Below are positions 16,636 to 24,537 of a stretch of DNA of 64,000 nucleotides, piece by piece. This DNA is from Streptomyces ardesiacus. GTDB lineage: Bacteria; Actinomycetota; Actinomycetes; Streptomycetales; Streptomycetaceae. Position 1 is the first letter of the stretch. Every line of letters begins with the position of its first letter. A program made the position numbers and the translations under genes. The DNA lies in assembly GCF_003112575.1 (NCBI RefSeq), contig NZ_BEWC01000001.1, forward strand, positions 620,001 through 684,000, given 5' to 3'. Below the pieces are notes generated by a model. That model was not told where the DNA came from. It saw only the letters and a program-made list of their open reading frames with translations, and ran no database searches.

Positions 16636-18464
16636 GGCCGACTCATGTTCCCGTGACGACTTCTACTCCGCGGGACGCGAGGACACTGGACGCCCCCTGG
16701 CCGTTCACCGGGCGGGCGGACGAACTGGAGCTGGTGCGCAGGTCCGTGGCGGCCGGACGGGGCGGCCTCGTGGTGACGGGACCGGCCGGGTCGGGCAAGA
16801 CCAGGCTCGTCACGGAGGCCGTGCGCGGCGCGGACTGCGCCCGGGCCGCCGGGACGCCCGAGGCCCGGGACATCCCCTTCGCCGCCTTCGCCCACCTGCT
16901 GCCCGAGACCGTCACCCTGCACCGGGCGGTGCACCTCCTGTCCGGCGTACGGCTGCTGCTGGTCGACGACGCCCATCTGCTGGACGACTCCTCCGCCGCC
17001 CTGCTGCACCAGCTCGCCGTACACGGCCGCACCCGGCTCCTGGTCGTCGCCACCGACGGCACCGCCGTCCCGGGCGCGGTGTCCCGGCTGTGGTCCGGGG
17101 AACTGCTGCCGCGCCTCGCCCTGGAACCGCTGCCCCGCGAGGAGACCGCGGAACTCCTCACGGCCGGGGCCGGCGCCCGCCTGGAACCGCTCACCGTGGA
17201 CCGGCTGCACCGCCTGGGCCGCGGAGACCTCCGGCTGCTGCGCGAGCTGCTGACCGCCGTGCGCGAGGAGGGCCAGCTCGTGCCGGTGCCCGGCACGGGC
17301 CTGCGGGCGTGGCGGGGACCCGTACCGGTCACGCCGGTGGTCCGCGAGCGCACCGCCCGGGTCCTGGACCGCGCCCGCGCGGAGGAGCGGGAGACCCTGG
17401 ACCGGCTGGCCTTCGCCGAGCCCCTGCCCCTGGACCTGAACCGGGACTCCCTCGACCTGCGGGCCCTGGAGGACCTGGAGGCCGAGGGCCTGGTCACCGT
17501 CGACGACCACGGCGCCGCCCGTCTCGCGCACCCGCTGCACGGCCCCGTCCTGCGCGCCGCCGCAGGCCGGCTGCGGGCCCGGCGCCTGGCTCGCACCGCG
17601 GACCGGACCGGGCCCGCCCTGGAGGCGGAACGGGCCGCCCTCGCCGGGCGCGTCGCGCGGGCGGACGTACGGCCGGCGGAGACACCCGTCGGGGACTGGC
17701 TGGCCGCCGAGGGAGCCCCGCTGCCGGCCCCGTACGCGGCGCTGCGGGCCCGGTACGCCCGGCTGGGGGGCCGGCTGCACGACGCCGCGGCCTGGGCCCG
17801 CGAGGGTCTGCGGGCCGGCCACGACGATGCCGCCTGCCGCGACGAACTCGCCCTGGCCGTGGCACAGACGGGCGACGACCCCGCTAGGTGCGGGGGTACG
17901 GCGGGTGCCTGCGCCGCCTGGGCCGCCGCCGCGCGGGGCGACCTCGACGCGGCGGTCCGGGCGGCCGCCGCGGGCGACCCCTACGACGCCGTCCGGTTCG
18001 GCGCGCCCGAGCATGCGGCCGGCCGGCTGACCGGCGTCTTCGCCGCGCACGCCGACGCCCTGGCGCGCGGCGACGGACCGGCGCTCGACCGGGTCGCCGA
18101 GGAACTGGAACGGCGCGGCTTCCTGCTGTTCGCGGCCGAGGCGAACGCGCAGGCGGTACGCGCCCACCGTGAACCCCGGGCCGCCCGCACCGCCCGTACC
18201 CGTGCCGCCGCCCTCGCCCGGCGCTGCCAGGGTGCCCGCACCCCCGCGCTGTCCGGCCTGGTGCTCGGCGAGCTCACCGCCCGCCAGCGGCAGATCGTCA
18301 CGCTCGCGGCCGCCGGCCTGAGCAACCGGCAGATCGCGGAGCGGCTCACCCTCTCCGTCCGCACCGTCGGCAACCACCTGTACGGCGCCTACACCCGCCT
18401 GGGCGCGGGCGACCGGGAGGCGCTGCCCTGGCTGATGGAACTGCCCGAACCGCTGCCCGCCTGA
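16629..18464 (+). CDS. LuxR-family regulator with N-terminal ATPase domain
   Basis: A 611-residue regulator. The N-terminal P-loop ATPase has Walker A GPAGSGKTRL and Walker B-like LLLVDDAHLLDD. The middle is helical and Ala/Arg rich. The C-terminus has a LuxR HTH (LTARQRQIVTLAAAGLSNRQ to RTVGNHLYGAYTRLG). It resembles the LAL class but is shorter than the usual 850-1000 residues. The start is uncertain: GTG 16629 would overlap the dyad and could be leaderless, while GTG 16653 gives 603 residues. Target genes are unknown; the adjacent metalloprotease is the obvious candidate. Confidence 0.85.
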   Translation: MSRPTHVPVTTSTPRDARTLDAPWPFTGRADELELVRRSVAAGRGGLVVTGPAGSGKTRLVTEAVRGADCARAAGTPEARDIPFAAFAHLLPETVTLHRAVHLLSGVRLLLVDDAHLLDDSSAALLHQLAVHGRTRLLVVATDGTAVPGAVSRLWSGELLPRLALEPLPREETAELLTAGAGARLEPLTVDRLHRLGRGDLRLLRELLTAVREEGQLVPVPGTGLRAWRGPVPVTPVVRERTARVLDRARAEERETLDRLAFAEPLPLDLNRDSLDLRALEDLEAEGLVTVDDHGAARLAHPLHGPVLRAAAGRLRARRLARTADRTGPALEAERAALAGRVARADVRPAETPVGDWLAAEGAPLPAPYAALRARYARLGGRLHDAAAWAREGLRAGHDDAACRDELALAVAQTGDDPARCGGTAGACAAWAAAARGDLDAAVRAAAAGDPYDAVRFGAPEHAAGRLTGVFAAHADALARGDGPALDRVAEELERRGFLLFAAEANAQAVRAHREPRAARTARTRAAALARRCQGARTPALSGLVLGELTARQRQIVTLAAAGLSNRQIAERLTLSVRTVGNHLYGAYTRLGAGDREALPWLMELPEPLPA

Positions 18465-18487
18465 CCGGTGTCCGGGCAACCCGTCCC

Positions 18488-21400
18488 TCAGGCCGCCCCG
18501 AACGCCGTGAACGCCCACCCCGTGGCCTGGTGCACCGCGTCGCCCGGCAGCGAGGCCCGCGCGTCACGGAGGGCCTCCGCCAGCGACAGGCCCGCGTCCA
18601 GGCCCTTGTGCAGCGCGAGCATCAGCGGCACCACGGCGGCGTCGTTGACCGGCGCGGTGCACGCCACCACGCCGGCCGTGCCCAGCGGCAGCAGCGCGGT
18701 GACGAGGCCGAGCAGCTCGTCGGCGCCGACGGACGCGAAGCGAGCGGTGTCGCAGCAGGGCAGGATGATCCGGTACGGGCTGCGGTCCAGCCGCTCGAAG
18801 TCGTGCACGATGAGCGGCCCGTCCGCCATCCGCAACGACGAGAACAAAGGGCTGTCCGCGCGGAACGTCCCGTGCGCCGCGATGTGCGCCAGCGCGGCCC
18901 CGTCCAACTCCCGCAACACCCTCGGCACCCGTGCCTCGTCCCCTTCCAGCACGGTGGGCCCGCCCCGCCCGGCCGAACCGCCGGGAAGCCCCGCCGCACG
19001 TGCGCGCGGGACACGTCGGTCCGCCCCCTCCGGTCCGGCCCACGGCCCGGGTCCCCACGCGCCCTCGCCGCCCGCCGTGCCCGGCCTCCTCCGGCCGGCC
19101 GTGGCGCGCGGACCGTCCGGGGAGCCCGTCGCGGACGGGGCCGCGTCGCCCGCCGCCGCGGACGGGGCCGCGTCGCCCGCCGCCGGGGCCGGGAGCCCGC
19201 CGCCCGCCGCCGGGGGCCGTGCCCAGCGACCGGCCGCCCCGGGAAGGGGCTCCTCGTCGGACGGCCGGAGCCGGGCCGGCCGGGCCGGAGCCGCCGTGCG
19301 GCTGCCGTCCCCGGTCCCCGGGAGCCGGTCCCCGCGGTCGGCCGTCCCCGCCCCGTCTCCGGCGCCGGGGAGCCGGAACGGGCCCGCGACACTCGCCCCG
19401 GGCCGGCCGCCGGTGCCGGCCGCCCGAGCCTCCGGGCCGACGACGACCGGGCCGGGCGGGGTGTCGTCCTTGTTCTCGGGCGGGTGGTGGGTCGGGGTTT
19501 CGCTGTCCGGTGTGCGTGGGGCTTCGTGGCGTGTCGTGGTGGCCGGGTCGGGCGGGGTGTCGTCCCCGTCCCCGGGCGGGCGGTGGGCCGGGGTTTCGTT
19601 CCCCGGTGTCCGTGTCGCCCCGTACCGTTCCGCGAGTTCGGGGATCTCGGCGCCGCCGCTCGCCAGGCCGGGGCCGCGGACCAGGACCTGGCGGCCGCCG
19701 GGCGGGGGAGCGGTGTCCTTCGCGCGCAGCCAGCTGCTCGCCGACGGCGACACGCTCAGGACCCGTTCGCGCAGGGCGGGCAGCAGGGCCCACGGCACGC
19801 GGTGCAGGCGGCCGGGCGGGACCACGACGACCGGGCCGCAGCCGAGGTGCGCCGCGGCGGGGCCCAGCAGCAGGTGCTGCAGCCGCGCGCCGGCCGCCTC
19901 CACCAGCGGCAGCCGCGCCTCCGCGCCCGGATGGGCCAGCCGTCGCAACCCCGCCTGTACGTGCTCCGCCTCCGCCTCCGCCTCGGCCAGCATCCCGGCC
20001 TCGAACCGCCGCACCCGGCCCTGCCCGCACAACAGCACGTGCACCCGCCCGTCGAGCACCGCCAGCTCCACCAGCCGCACCTCCTCGCCCAGCCGGTGCA
20101 GCAGCCGCCCCACGTCGAACCGGTCGCCGTCGTGCGGTGCCTCGCCCCGCATGTGCAGGGTGCGGGAGCGGACCTCCCGTTCCAGGCGCCGCTGTTCGCG
20201 CTCCAGCGCGGGCGCGGGCCGGCCGCCTTCCGAACGGGCCTCCTCCGCGCGGGCGGCGAGTTCCCGGAACGCCGTCATGGCGGTCAGCAGCACCGGATCG
20301 GCCGGCGGCCGGGCCGGCGGCGCCGACAGCACCGTCGCCCGCCAGCGCTCGCTCCAGCCCAGCAGCCGCCGCGGCCCGCCGGAGACCAGCGACGCCCGCT
20401 GCGCCAGCGCCGCCAGCTCCGCGCCCTGCGCGGTGGCCCGGGCCCGCAACTCCGAGGCGCCCAGCGTCATCCGGTGGTCGTCCAGGACGTCCAGACCGCG
20501 CCGGCAGGCTTCGAGCACGCCCCGCGCCGACCCGGCCGCCCGCGCCCGCAGCGCCTGCGCCGCCCAGCCCGTCATCCGCGCCAGCGGCGGACCGCCGTGC
20601 CTGCTGCGCGCGGCCACCGCCAGATGCCGTTCCGCGTCCGCCGTCCAGCCGAGGTCCAGCGCGATCCGGCCCGCCAGCAGCGAAGCCTCCGGCGCGGCGG
20701 GCGCACCGAAGGCCGCCAGCCGTTCGGCCACCGCCGCCGCGTCCGCGACCAGCCGGCCCGACCCGCGCCCCGTGGCGGCCCGTGCCTCGAGCAGCACCAG
20801 CCGGGCGTGCGTCTCGTACCAGGTGCGCCGCTGCCCGGCGAACAGCCGCACCGCCACGGCCGCGCGCGCGAGCGAGGTCTGCGGGTCGCCCGCCAGCCGG
20901 GCCGCCCGCGCCGCCACCAGCAGCAGCTCCGCCTTGCGGGTGGACTGCCCGCCGATCCCGTCCAGCGCCGCGACCGCCCCGTCCGCCTCCGCCAGCGCCT
21001 CCGGCGCCAGCCCCGCCGCCATCAGCACCTCGCAGCGCCGGATGGTGAGCATGAACGTCGGCGTGCCCAGCTTCGCGTACCGCTCCTCCGCCTCGTCGAG
21101 GAGCCGCAGCGCCGCCGGCACGTCACCGGCGCGGAACGCCGCGAGCCCCCGGCTCTCCACCGCGTCCGCCTTGTCGTGCTCCTGGCCCGTGGTGTCCCAC
21201 AGCGCCTCCGCCGCCGTGAAGTCGGCGTTGGCCCGCTCCACCGAGCCCTGCGCCAGGTGCACCGTCGCCCGCAGGGTCAGCGCCCGCGCCGTCCAGATCA
21301 CGTCGTCGGCCTGGCGCAGCACCGGGATCGCCCGCCGTACGTCCTCCAGCGCCTCGCCGTGCCGGCCCAGGACCCACCACACGTACGCCCGCCGGAACAG

Positions 21401-21754
21401 CACCCGCGCGCGCGTGTGCCCGCTCCCGCGCGCCACGCCCCGCTCGAACGCGGCCAGCCCCGCCCGCGTACGCCCGGAGTGCACCAGCGCCACCCCGAGC
21501 GTGGCCAGCACGTCCGCCTCCCGCTCGGCCGAATCGGCGCGGGCGGCGAGGTCCCGGGCGCGCCGCAGGTGGGCCAGGGCCCGCCGGGTGTCGCCGAAGT
21601 CCCGCTGCCAGATGCCGATCACCTGATGGGCGACCGAGGCGTGCAGCGGCGAGGGATCGGCGCCGAGCAACTCCTCCGCCCGCGTCAGCGCTTCGCCCGG
21701 GGCGGCGAACACCATCGGCAGCAGGTCGAGAACCGGGTCGTTTCGCGCCGTCAC
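18488..21754 (-). CDS. TPR-CHAT caspase-like protease homologue
   Basis: A 1,088-residue protein. Residues about 20-520 are TPR-like helical repeats (for example RRALAHLRRARDLAARAD, AALRLLDEAEERYAKLG). Residues about 560 to the end form a CHAT domain, the caspase/separase-like fold. VPPGRLHRVPWALLPAL is typical, and the catalytic pair is His961 in AHIAAHGTF and Cys1001 in LPCCDTAR. A Pro/Gly/Ala-rich insertion of roughly 215 residues (about 712-928) interrupts the domain just before TVLEGDEA. The start is GTG 21754, and the frame stays open further upstream. It is divergent from a subtilisin gene by 151 bp, suggesting a proteolytic signalling pair. Confidence 0.85.
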   Translation of the reverse strand: MTARNDPVLDLLPMVFAAPGEALTRAEELLGADPSPLHASVAHQVIGIWQRDFGDTRRALAHLRRARDLAARADSAEREADVLATLGVALVHSGRTRAGLAAFERGVARGSGHTRARVLFRRAYVWWVLGRHGEALEDVRRAIPVLRQADDVIWTARALTLRATVHLAQGSVERANADFTAAEALWDTTGQEHDKADAVESRGLAAFRAGDVPAALRLLDEAEERYAKLGTPTFMLTIRRCEVLMAAGLAPEALAEADGAVAALDGIGGQSTRKAELLLVAARAARLAGDPQTSLARAAVAVRLFAGQRRTWYETHARLVLLEARAATGRGSGRLVADAAAVAERLAAFGAPAAPEASLLAGRIALDLGWTADAERHLAVAARSRHGGPPLARMTGWAAQALRARAAGSARGVLEACRRGLDVLDDHRMTLGASELRARATAQGAELAALAQRASLVSGGPRRLLGWSERWRATVLSAPPARPPADPVLLTAMTAFRELAARAEEARSEGGRPAPALEREQRRLEREVRSRTLHMRGEAPHDGDRFDVGRLLHRLGEEVRLVELAVLDGRVHVLLCGQGRVRRFEAGMLAEAEAEAEHVQAGLRRLAHPGAEARLPLVEAAGARLQHLLLGPAAAHLGCGPVVVVPPGRLHRVPWALLPALRERVLSVSPSASSWLRAKDTAPPPGGRQVLVRGPGLASGGAEIPELAERYGATRTPGNETPAHRPPGDGDDTPPDPATTTRHEAPRTPDSETPTHHPPENKDDTPPGPVVVGPEARAAGTGGRPGASVAGPFRLPGAGDGAGTADRGDRLPGTGDGSRTAAPARPARLRPSDEEPLPGAAGRWARPPAAGGGLPAPAAGDAAPSAAAGDAAPSATGSPDGPRATAGRRRPGTAGGEGAWGPGPWAGPEGADRRVPRARAAGLPGGSAGRGGPTVLEGDEARVPRVLRELDGAALAHIAAHGTFRADSPLFSSLRMADGPLIVHDFERLDRSPYRIILPCCDTARFASVGADELLGLVTALLPLGTAGVVACTAPVNDAAVVPLMLALHKGLDAGLSLAEALRDARASLPGDAVHQATGWAFTAFGAA
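19453..19640 (-). repeat. two 96-bp repeats within the CHAT insertion
   Basis: Two imperfect copies of a 96-bp (32-codon) unit start with GGGCGGGGTGTCGTCC at about 19455 and 19551 on the + strand. They encode DDTPPDP/DDTPPGP-containing segments. A second small repeat (24-bp units encoding AAGDAAPSA) lies near 19130-19190. Both fall in the low-complexity insertion, which keeps the reading frame. Confidence 0.8.
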
Positions 21755-21905
21755 CCCACGGATGGTAGTGCTCCGGAACCGAGCCCCACAGGTTCGAGTC
21801 TGTATCAATCGGCCGCCCCGGGACTCTGATTGACGACCGCCGTCACCACCGCGGTCACGACCGCGGCCCGCACCGCCGTCACCGCCGCCCCAGTGGAGGA
21901 CACGC

Positions 21906-23339
21906 ATGGCACCACAGCGATTCCGCGAGCAGTTCGACCAGATCCAGCGCTCGATGCCCGGCGTCCCGCTGGCGATGGGCCCGGACGACTCCGCCGAGTT
22001 CCTCTACGAGAAGGGCGTCGTCCTGGCCCGTGACGGCGAGGAGGCCCGCCTCGTCGAGGACACCGTGCGCGACCACTTCACCACCATGTCCGGCCTGACC
22101 CCCGACCACGTGCGCCGGGCGGGCCCGGAGACCAACCGCACCGGCATCACCCGCATCCAGGTCGCCGACCCCGGCCAGGGCGGCGGCGAGGGCGACCCCA
22201 CCGTCGGCCACGCCCTGCGCTCCCTGAGGACCATGGAGGGCCGCGCGGGCCGCCGGCTGATCAGCCGCAACCACGTCGTCTCCATCGCCGTCAACGCCTG
22301 CCCCGGCGACGAACCCGTGCCCGTCCCGCTGACCGAGCCGCCCAACCCGGCCCCCGCCGGGACGCCGTACGACGCCGGGACCGCCGTGGGCGTCCTCGTC
22401 CTGGACACCGGGCTCATGCACGACTACCGGTCCTACCCGCTGCTGGCCCACACCGAGGGCGACGCCCAGATCAGGGAGTGCGACGACGACGGCGTCCTGT
22501 GCCAGTACGTCGGACACGGCACCTTCATCGCCGGGCTGGTCGCCGCCGTCGCGCCCAACACCGGGGTGACCGTCCGCAACACCCTCAACGACGCGGGCGC
22601 CATCCTGGAGTCCGAGCTGGGCGAGAAGCTCTTCGAGGCCGTCGACCGGGACGGCTGGCCCGAGATCCTCAGCCTCTCCGCCGGCACCTCCAACGGCCGC
22701 ACCGACGGCCTGCTCGGCGTGCACGCCTTCATGGAGGAACTGCGCGAGCAGCGCACCCTGCTGGTCGCCGCCGCGGGCAACAACGCCAGCGCCACGCCCT
22801 TCTGGCCCGCCGCCTACGCCACCCTGCCCGGCTGGGAGGACGCGGTGCTGTCCGTCGGCGCGCTGCGCTCCGACGGGGAGTTCGGCGCCTGCTTCAGCAA
22901 CCACGGCGCCTGGGTGCGGGCGTACGCCCCCGGCGAGCGCCTCACCAGCGCCCTCACCGGCTTCGGCACACCCGTGCCCTACGTCTACCAGCACTCCACC
23001 TACGACGCCTGCCGGTTCGGCTTCGCCTACCCCTGCACCTGCCAGTACCCGCGCCACCACGGGGTGCTGAGCGAGCCGGGGGAGGCGCCCGCCAAGCCGG
23101 ACCAGGTGATGTTCGAGGGGCACGCCCAGTGGAGCGGCACCTCCTTCGCCACCCCGGTGGTCGCGGGCCTGGTCGCCTCCCACATGACGGCGCACCGGGA
23201 AAGCGATCCCCGCGCGGCCGGCCGGCAACTGCTCGCGGCGAACAAGGAGTACGCGGAGGTGCGCGGCGCGCACGTGCCCGCGCTGCTCCCGCCCACCTGG
23301 CACCCGGTCTCCGTCGACTCCTCGGCCGGCGGGTCGTGA
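21906..23339 (+). CDS. S8 (subtilisin) family serine peptidase, cytoplasmic
   Basis: A 477-residue subtilase. The triad is Asp167 in VLVLDTG, His204 in GHGTFIAG and Ser413 in SGTSFATPVVAG, with the oxyanion Asn in AAAGNN. About 130 residues precede the catalytic domain and contain no signal peptide, so this is not an exported subtilisin. The stretch CRFGFAYPCTCQYPRHH just before the Ser is Cys-rich and might bind metal or form a lid. GGAGGA precedes the ATG. It is followed by a sigma factor and is divergent from the CHAT protein. Confidence 0.92.
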   Translation: MAPQRFREQFDQIQRSMPGVPLAMGPDDSAEFLYEKGVVLARDGEEARLVEDTVRDHFTTMSGLTPDHVRRAGPETNRTGITRIQVADPGQGGGEGDPTVGHALRSLRTMEGRAGRRLISRNHVVSIAVNACPGDEPVPVPLTEPPNPAPAGTPYDAGTAVGVLVLDTGLMHDYRSYPLLAHTEGDAQIRECDDDGVLCQYVGHGTFIAGLVAAVAPNTGVTVRNTLNDAGAILESELGEKLFEAVDRDGWPEILSLSAGTSNGRTDGLLGVHAFMEELREQRTLLVAAAGNNASATPFWPAAYATLPGWEDAVLSVGALRSDGEFGACFSNHGAWVRAYAPGERLTSALTGFGTPVPYVYQHSTYDACRFGFAYPCTCQYPRHHGVLSEPGEAPAKPDQVMFEGHAQWSGTSFATPVVAGLVASHMTAHRESDPRAAGRQLLAANKEYAEVRGAHVPALLPPTWHPVSVDSSAGGS

Positions 23340-23375
23340 AGGTCCTGGCGGCGGTCGGAACGACCCACTCCACGG

Positions 23376-23396
23376 CGTACGATGGCACGTCGTACA
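23376..23396. promoter_or_regulatory. inverted repeat before sigma factor gene
   Basis: CGTACGA, seven bases, TCGTACA: seven-base arms with one mismatch, 15 bp before the sigma start. It may be an autoregulatory or promoter element, with position as the only evidence. Confidence 0.4.
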
Positions 23397-23410
23397 CGAG
23401 GGGTGGGACC

Positions 23411-23986
23411 GTGGACCGTGCAGATGTCGGGGCGCTCGTCCAGTCGGCTGCCGACGGGGACGCGGCGGCCTGGAAGTCACTGGTGGACGGACTCGGCCCG
23501 CTCGTGTGGTCCGTGGCCCGTTCGCACGGGCTGTCCGACGCCGACGCGCACGAGGTGTACCAGACCGCCTGGTTCCGGTTCGCCCAGCATCTGGGGCGGA
23601 TCCGGGAACCGGAGAAGACCGGCTCCTGGCTGGCCAGCACGGCACGCAACGAGTGCCTGAAGCTGCTCAAGGCCTCCAGGCGGTGGACACCGACCGACGA
23701 TCCGCAGTTGCTCGACCGGCCGAGCGAGGACCGCACGCCGGAGGAGTCGGTGCTCGACTCCGAGGAGGCCGCCGCGCAGACCGAGCGCGTACGGCTGCTG
23801 TGGCAGGAGTTCGAGGAACTGGGCGAGCGGTGCCGCCAGTTGCTGCGGGTGCTGATCTCCTCGCCACCGCCCAGTTATCAGGAGGTGTCCGCCGCGCTGG
23901 GCATCGCGGTGGGCAGCATCGGGCCGATGCGCCAGCGCTGTCTGCGCCGGCTGCGTGCCCGGCTCGAGGCACGGGGGACGAAATGA
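23411..23986 (+). CDS. ECF-like RNA polymerase sigma factor
   Basis: A 191-residue sigma-70 family protein. Region 2 spans about 15-85, with LVQSAADGDAAAWKSLVDGL at its start and AHEVYQTAWFRFAQHLGRIR in region 2.2-2.4. Region 4 is a HTH (SYQEVSAALGIAVGSIGPMR). Regions 1 and 3 are missing, as in ECF factors. GAGGGG precedes GTG 23411. An upstream GTG at 23336 overlaps the S8 stop and would add 25 residues. It overlaps the next gene by 4 bp. Confidence 0.88.
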   Translation: MDRADVGALVQSAADGDAAAWKSLVDGLGPLVWSVARSHGLSDADAHEVYQTAWFRFAQHLGRIREPEKTGSWLASTARNECLKLLKASRRWTPTDDPQLLDRPSEDRTPEESVLDSEEAAAQTERVRLLWQEFEELGERCRQLLRVLISSPPPSYQEVSAALGIAVGSIGPMRQRCLRRLRARLEARGTK

Positions 23987-24510
23987 GCGACCTGAACGAC
24001 GAGTACGACGCATACGACGAGTACGACGGGGCCGACGGCCACGGCGCGTCCGGCGCGTACGACGAGCGGGACGAGGAACTGCACGACGGGCTCGTGGAGG
24101 AGGAACTGCGGCAGGCCGCCGCGATCCTGGACCCGGTCCCGGCCGGGCTGCGGCGCGTCGCGGTCGACGCCTTCGTCCTGCGCGACCTGGACGCCCGGAT
24201 CGCCGAGCTGACCTTCGACTCGCTGGTGGACGGCATCCCCGTCCGGGGCGAGACGGACCCGCCGCGGATGCTGACGTTCAGCACCGACGCGGTGACCGTC
24301 GACGTCGAGGTGACCGCGGACGGCCTGATCGGCCAACTCCTGCCGCCGGGCCCCGCCGGGGTCGAGGTGCTCAGCGGCCCGCGGGCGCACGCGCGGCTGA
24401 CGGCCGACGACATGGGCCGGTTCGCCGGCGAGGCACCGCCCGCCGGCCCGTTCGCGCTGCGGCTGCGAACCGGCCGGGAGGTGGTCGTCACGGAGTGGCT
24501 GCGGGCCTGA
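23983..24510 (+). CDS. acidic protein coupled to the sigma factor
   Basis: A 175-residue soluble protein with no recognised domain. The first 40 residues are strongly acidic (DEYDAYDEYDGADGHGAS) and the rest is an alpha/beta-like region with TFSTDAVTVDVEVTADGLIGQLL and VVVTEWLRA at the C-terminus. The start ATGA overlaps the sigma stop, so the two are translationally coupled. This is typical for anti-sigma factors, adaptors or targets, but no anti-sigma zinc motif or membrane segment is seen. Confidence 0.75.
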   Translation: MSDLNDEYDAYDEYDGADGHGASGAYDERDEELHDGLVEEELRQAAAILDPVPAGLRRVAVDAFVLRDLDARIAELTFDSLVDGIPVRGETDPPRMLTFSTDAVTVDVEVTADGLIGQLLPPGPAGVEVLSGPRAHARLTADDMGRFAGEAPPAGPFALRLRTGREVVVTEWLRA

Positions 24511-24537
24511 GCGCGCGGCGGCCACCAGGCGTAGGGC

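Noticed and set aside
18468-21626. 1,052-codon rightward open frame
   Set aside because: Antisense shadow of the CHAT gene; Ser/Arg/Pro-rich composition without domain, typical of high-GC DNA.
21755-21905. Leader peptide with TTAVTTAVTT repeats upstream of the S8 gene
   Set aside because: The frame has no ribosome site and runs on through the S8 gene in another frame; the repeats are short GC-rich slippage sequence.
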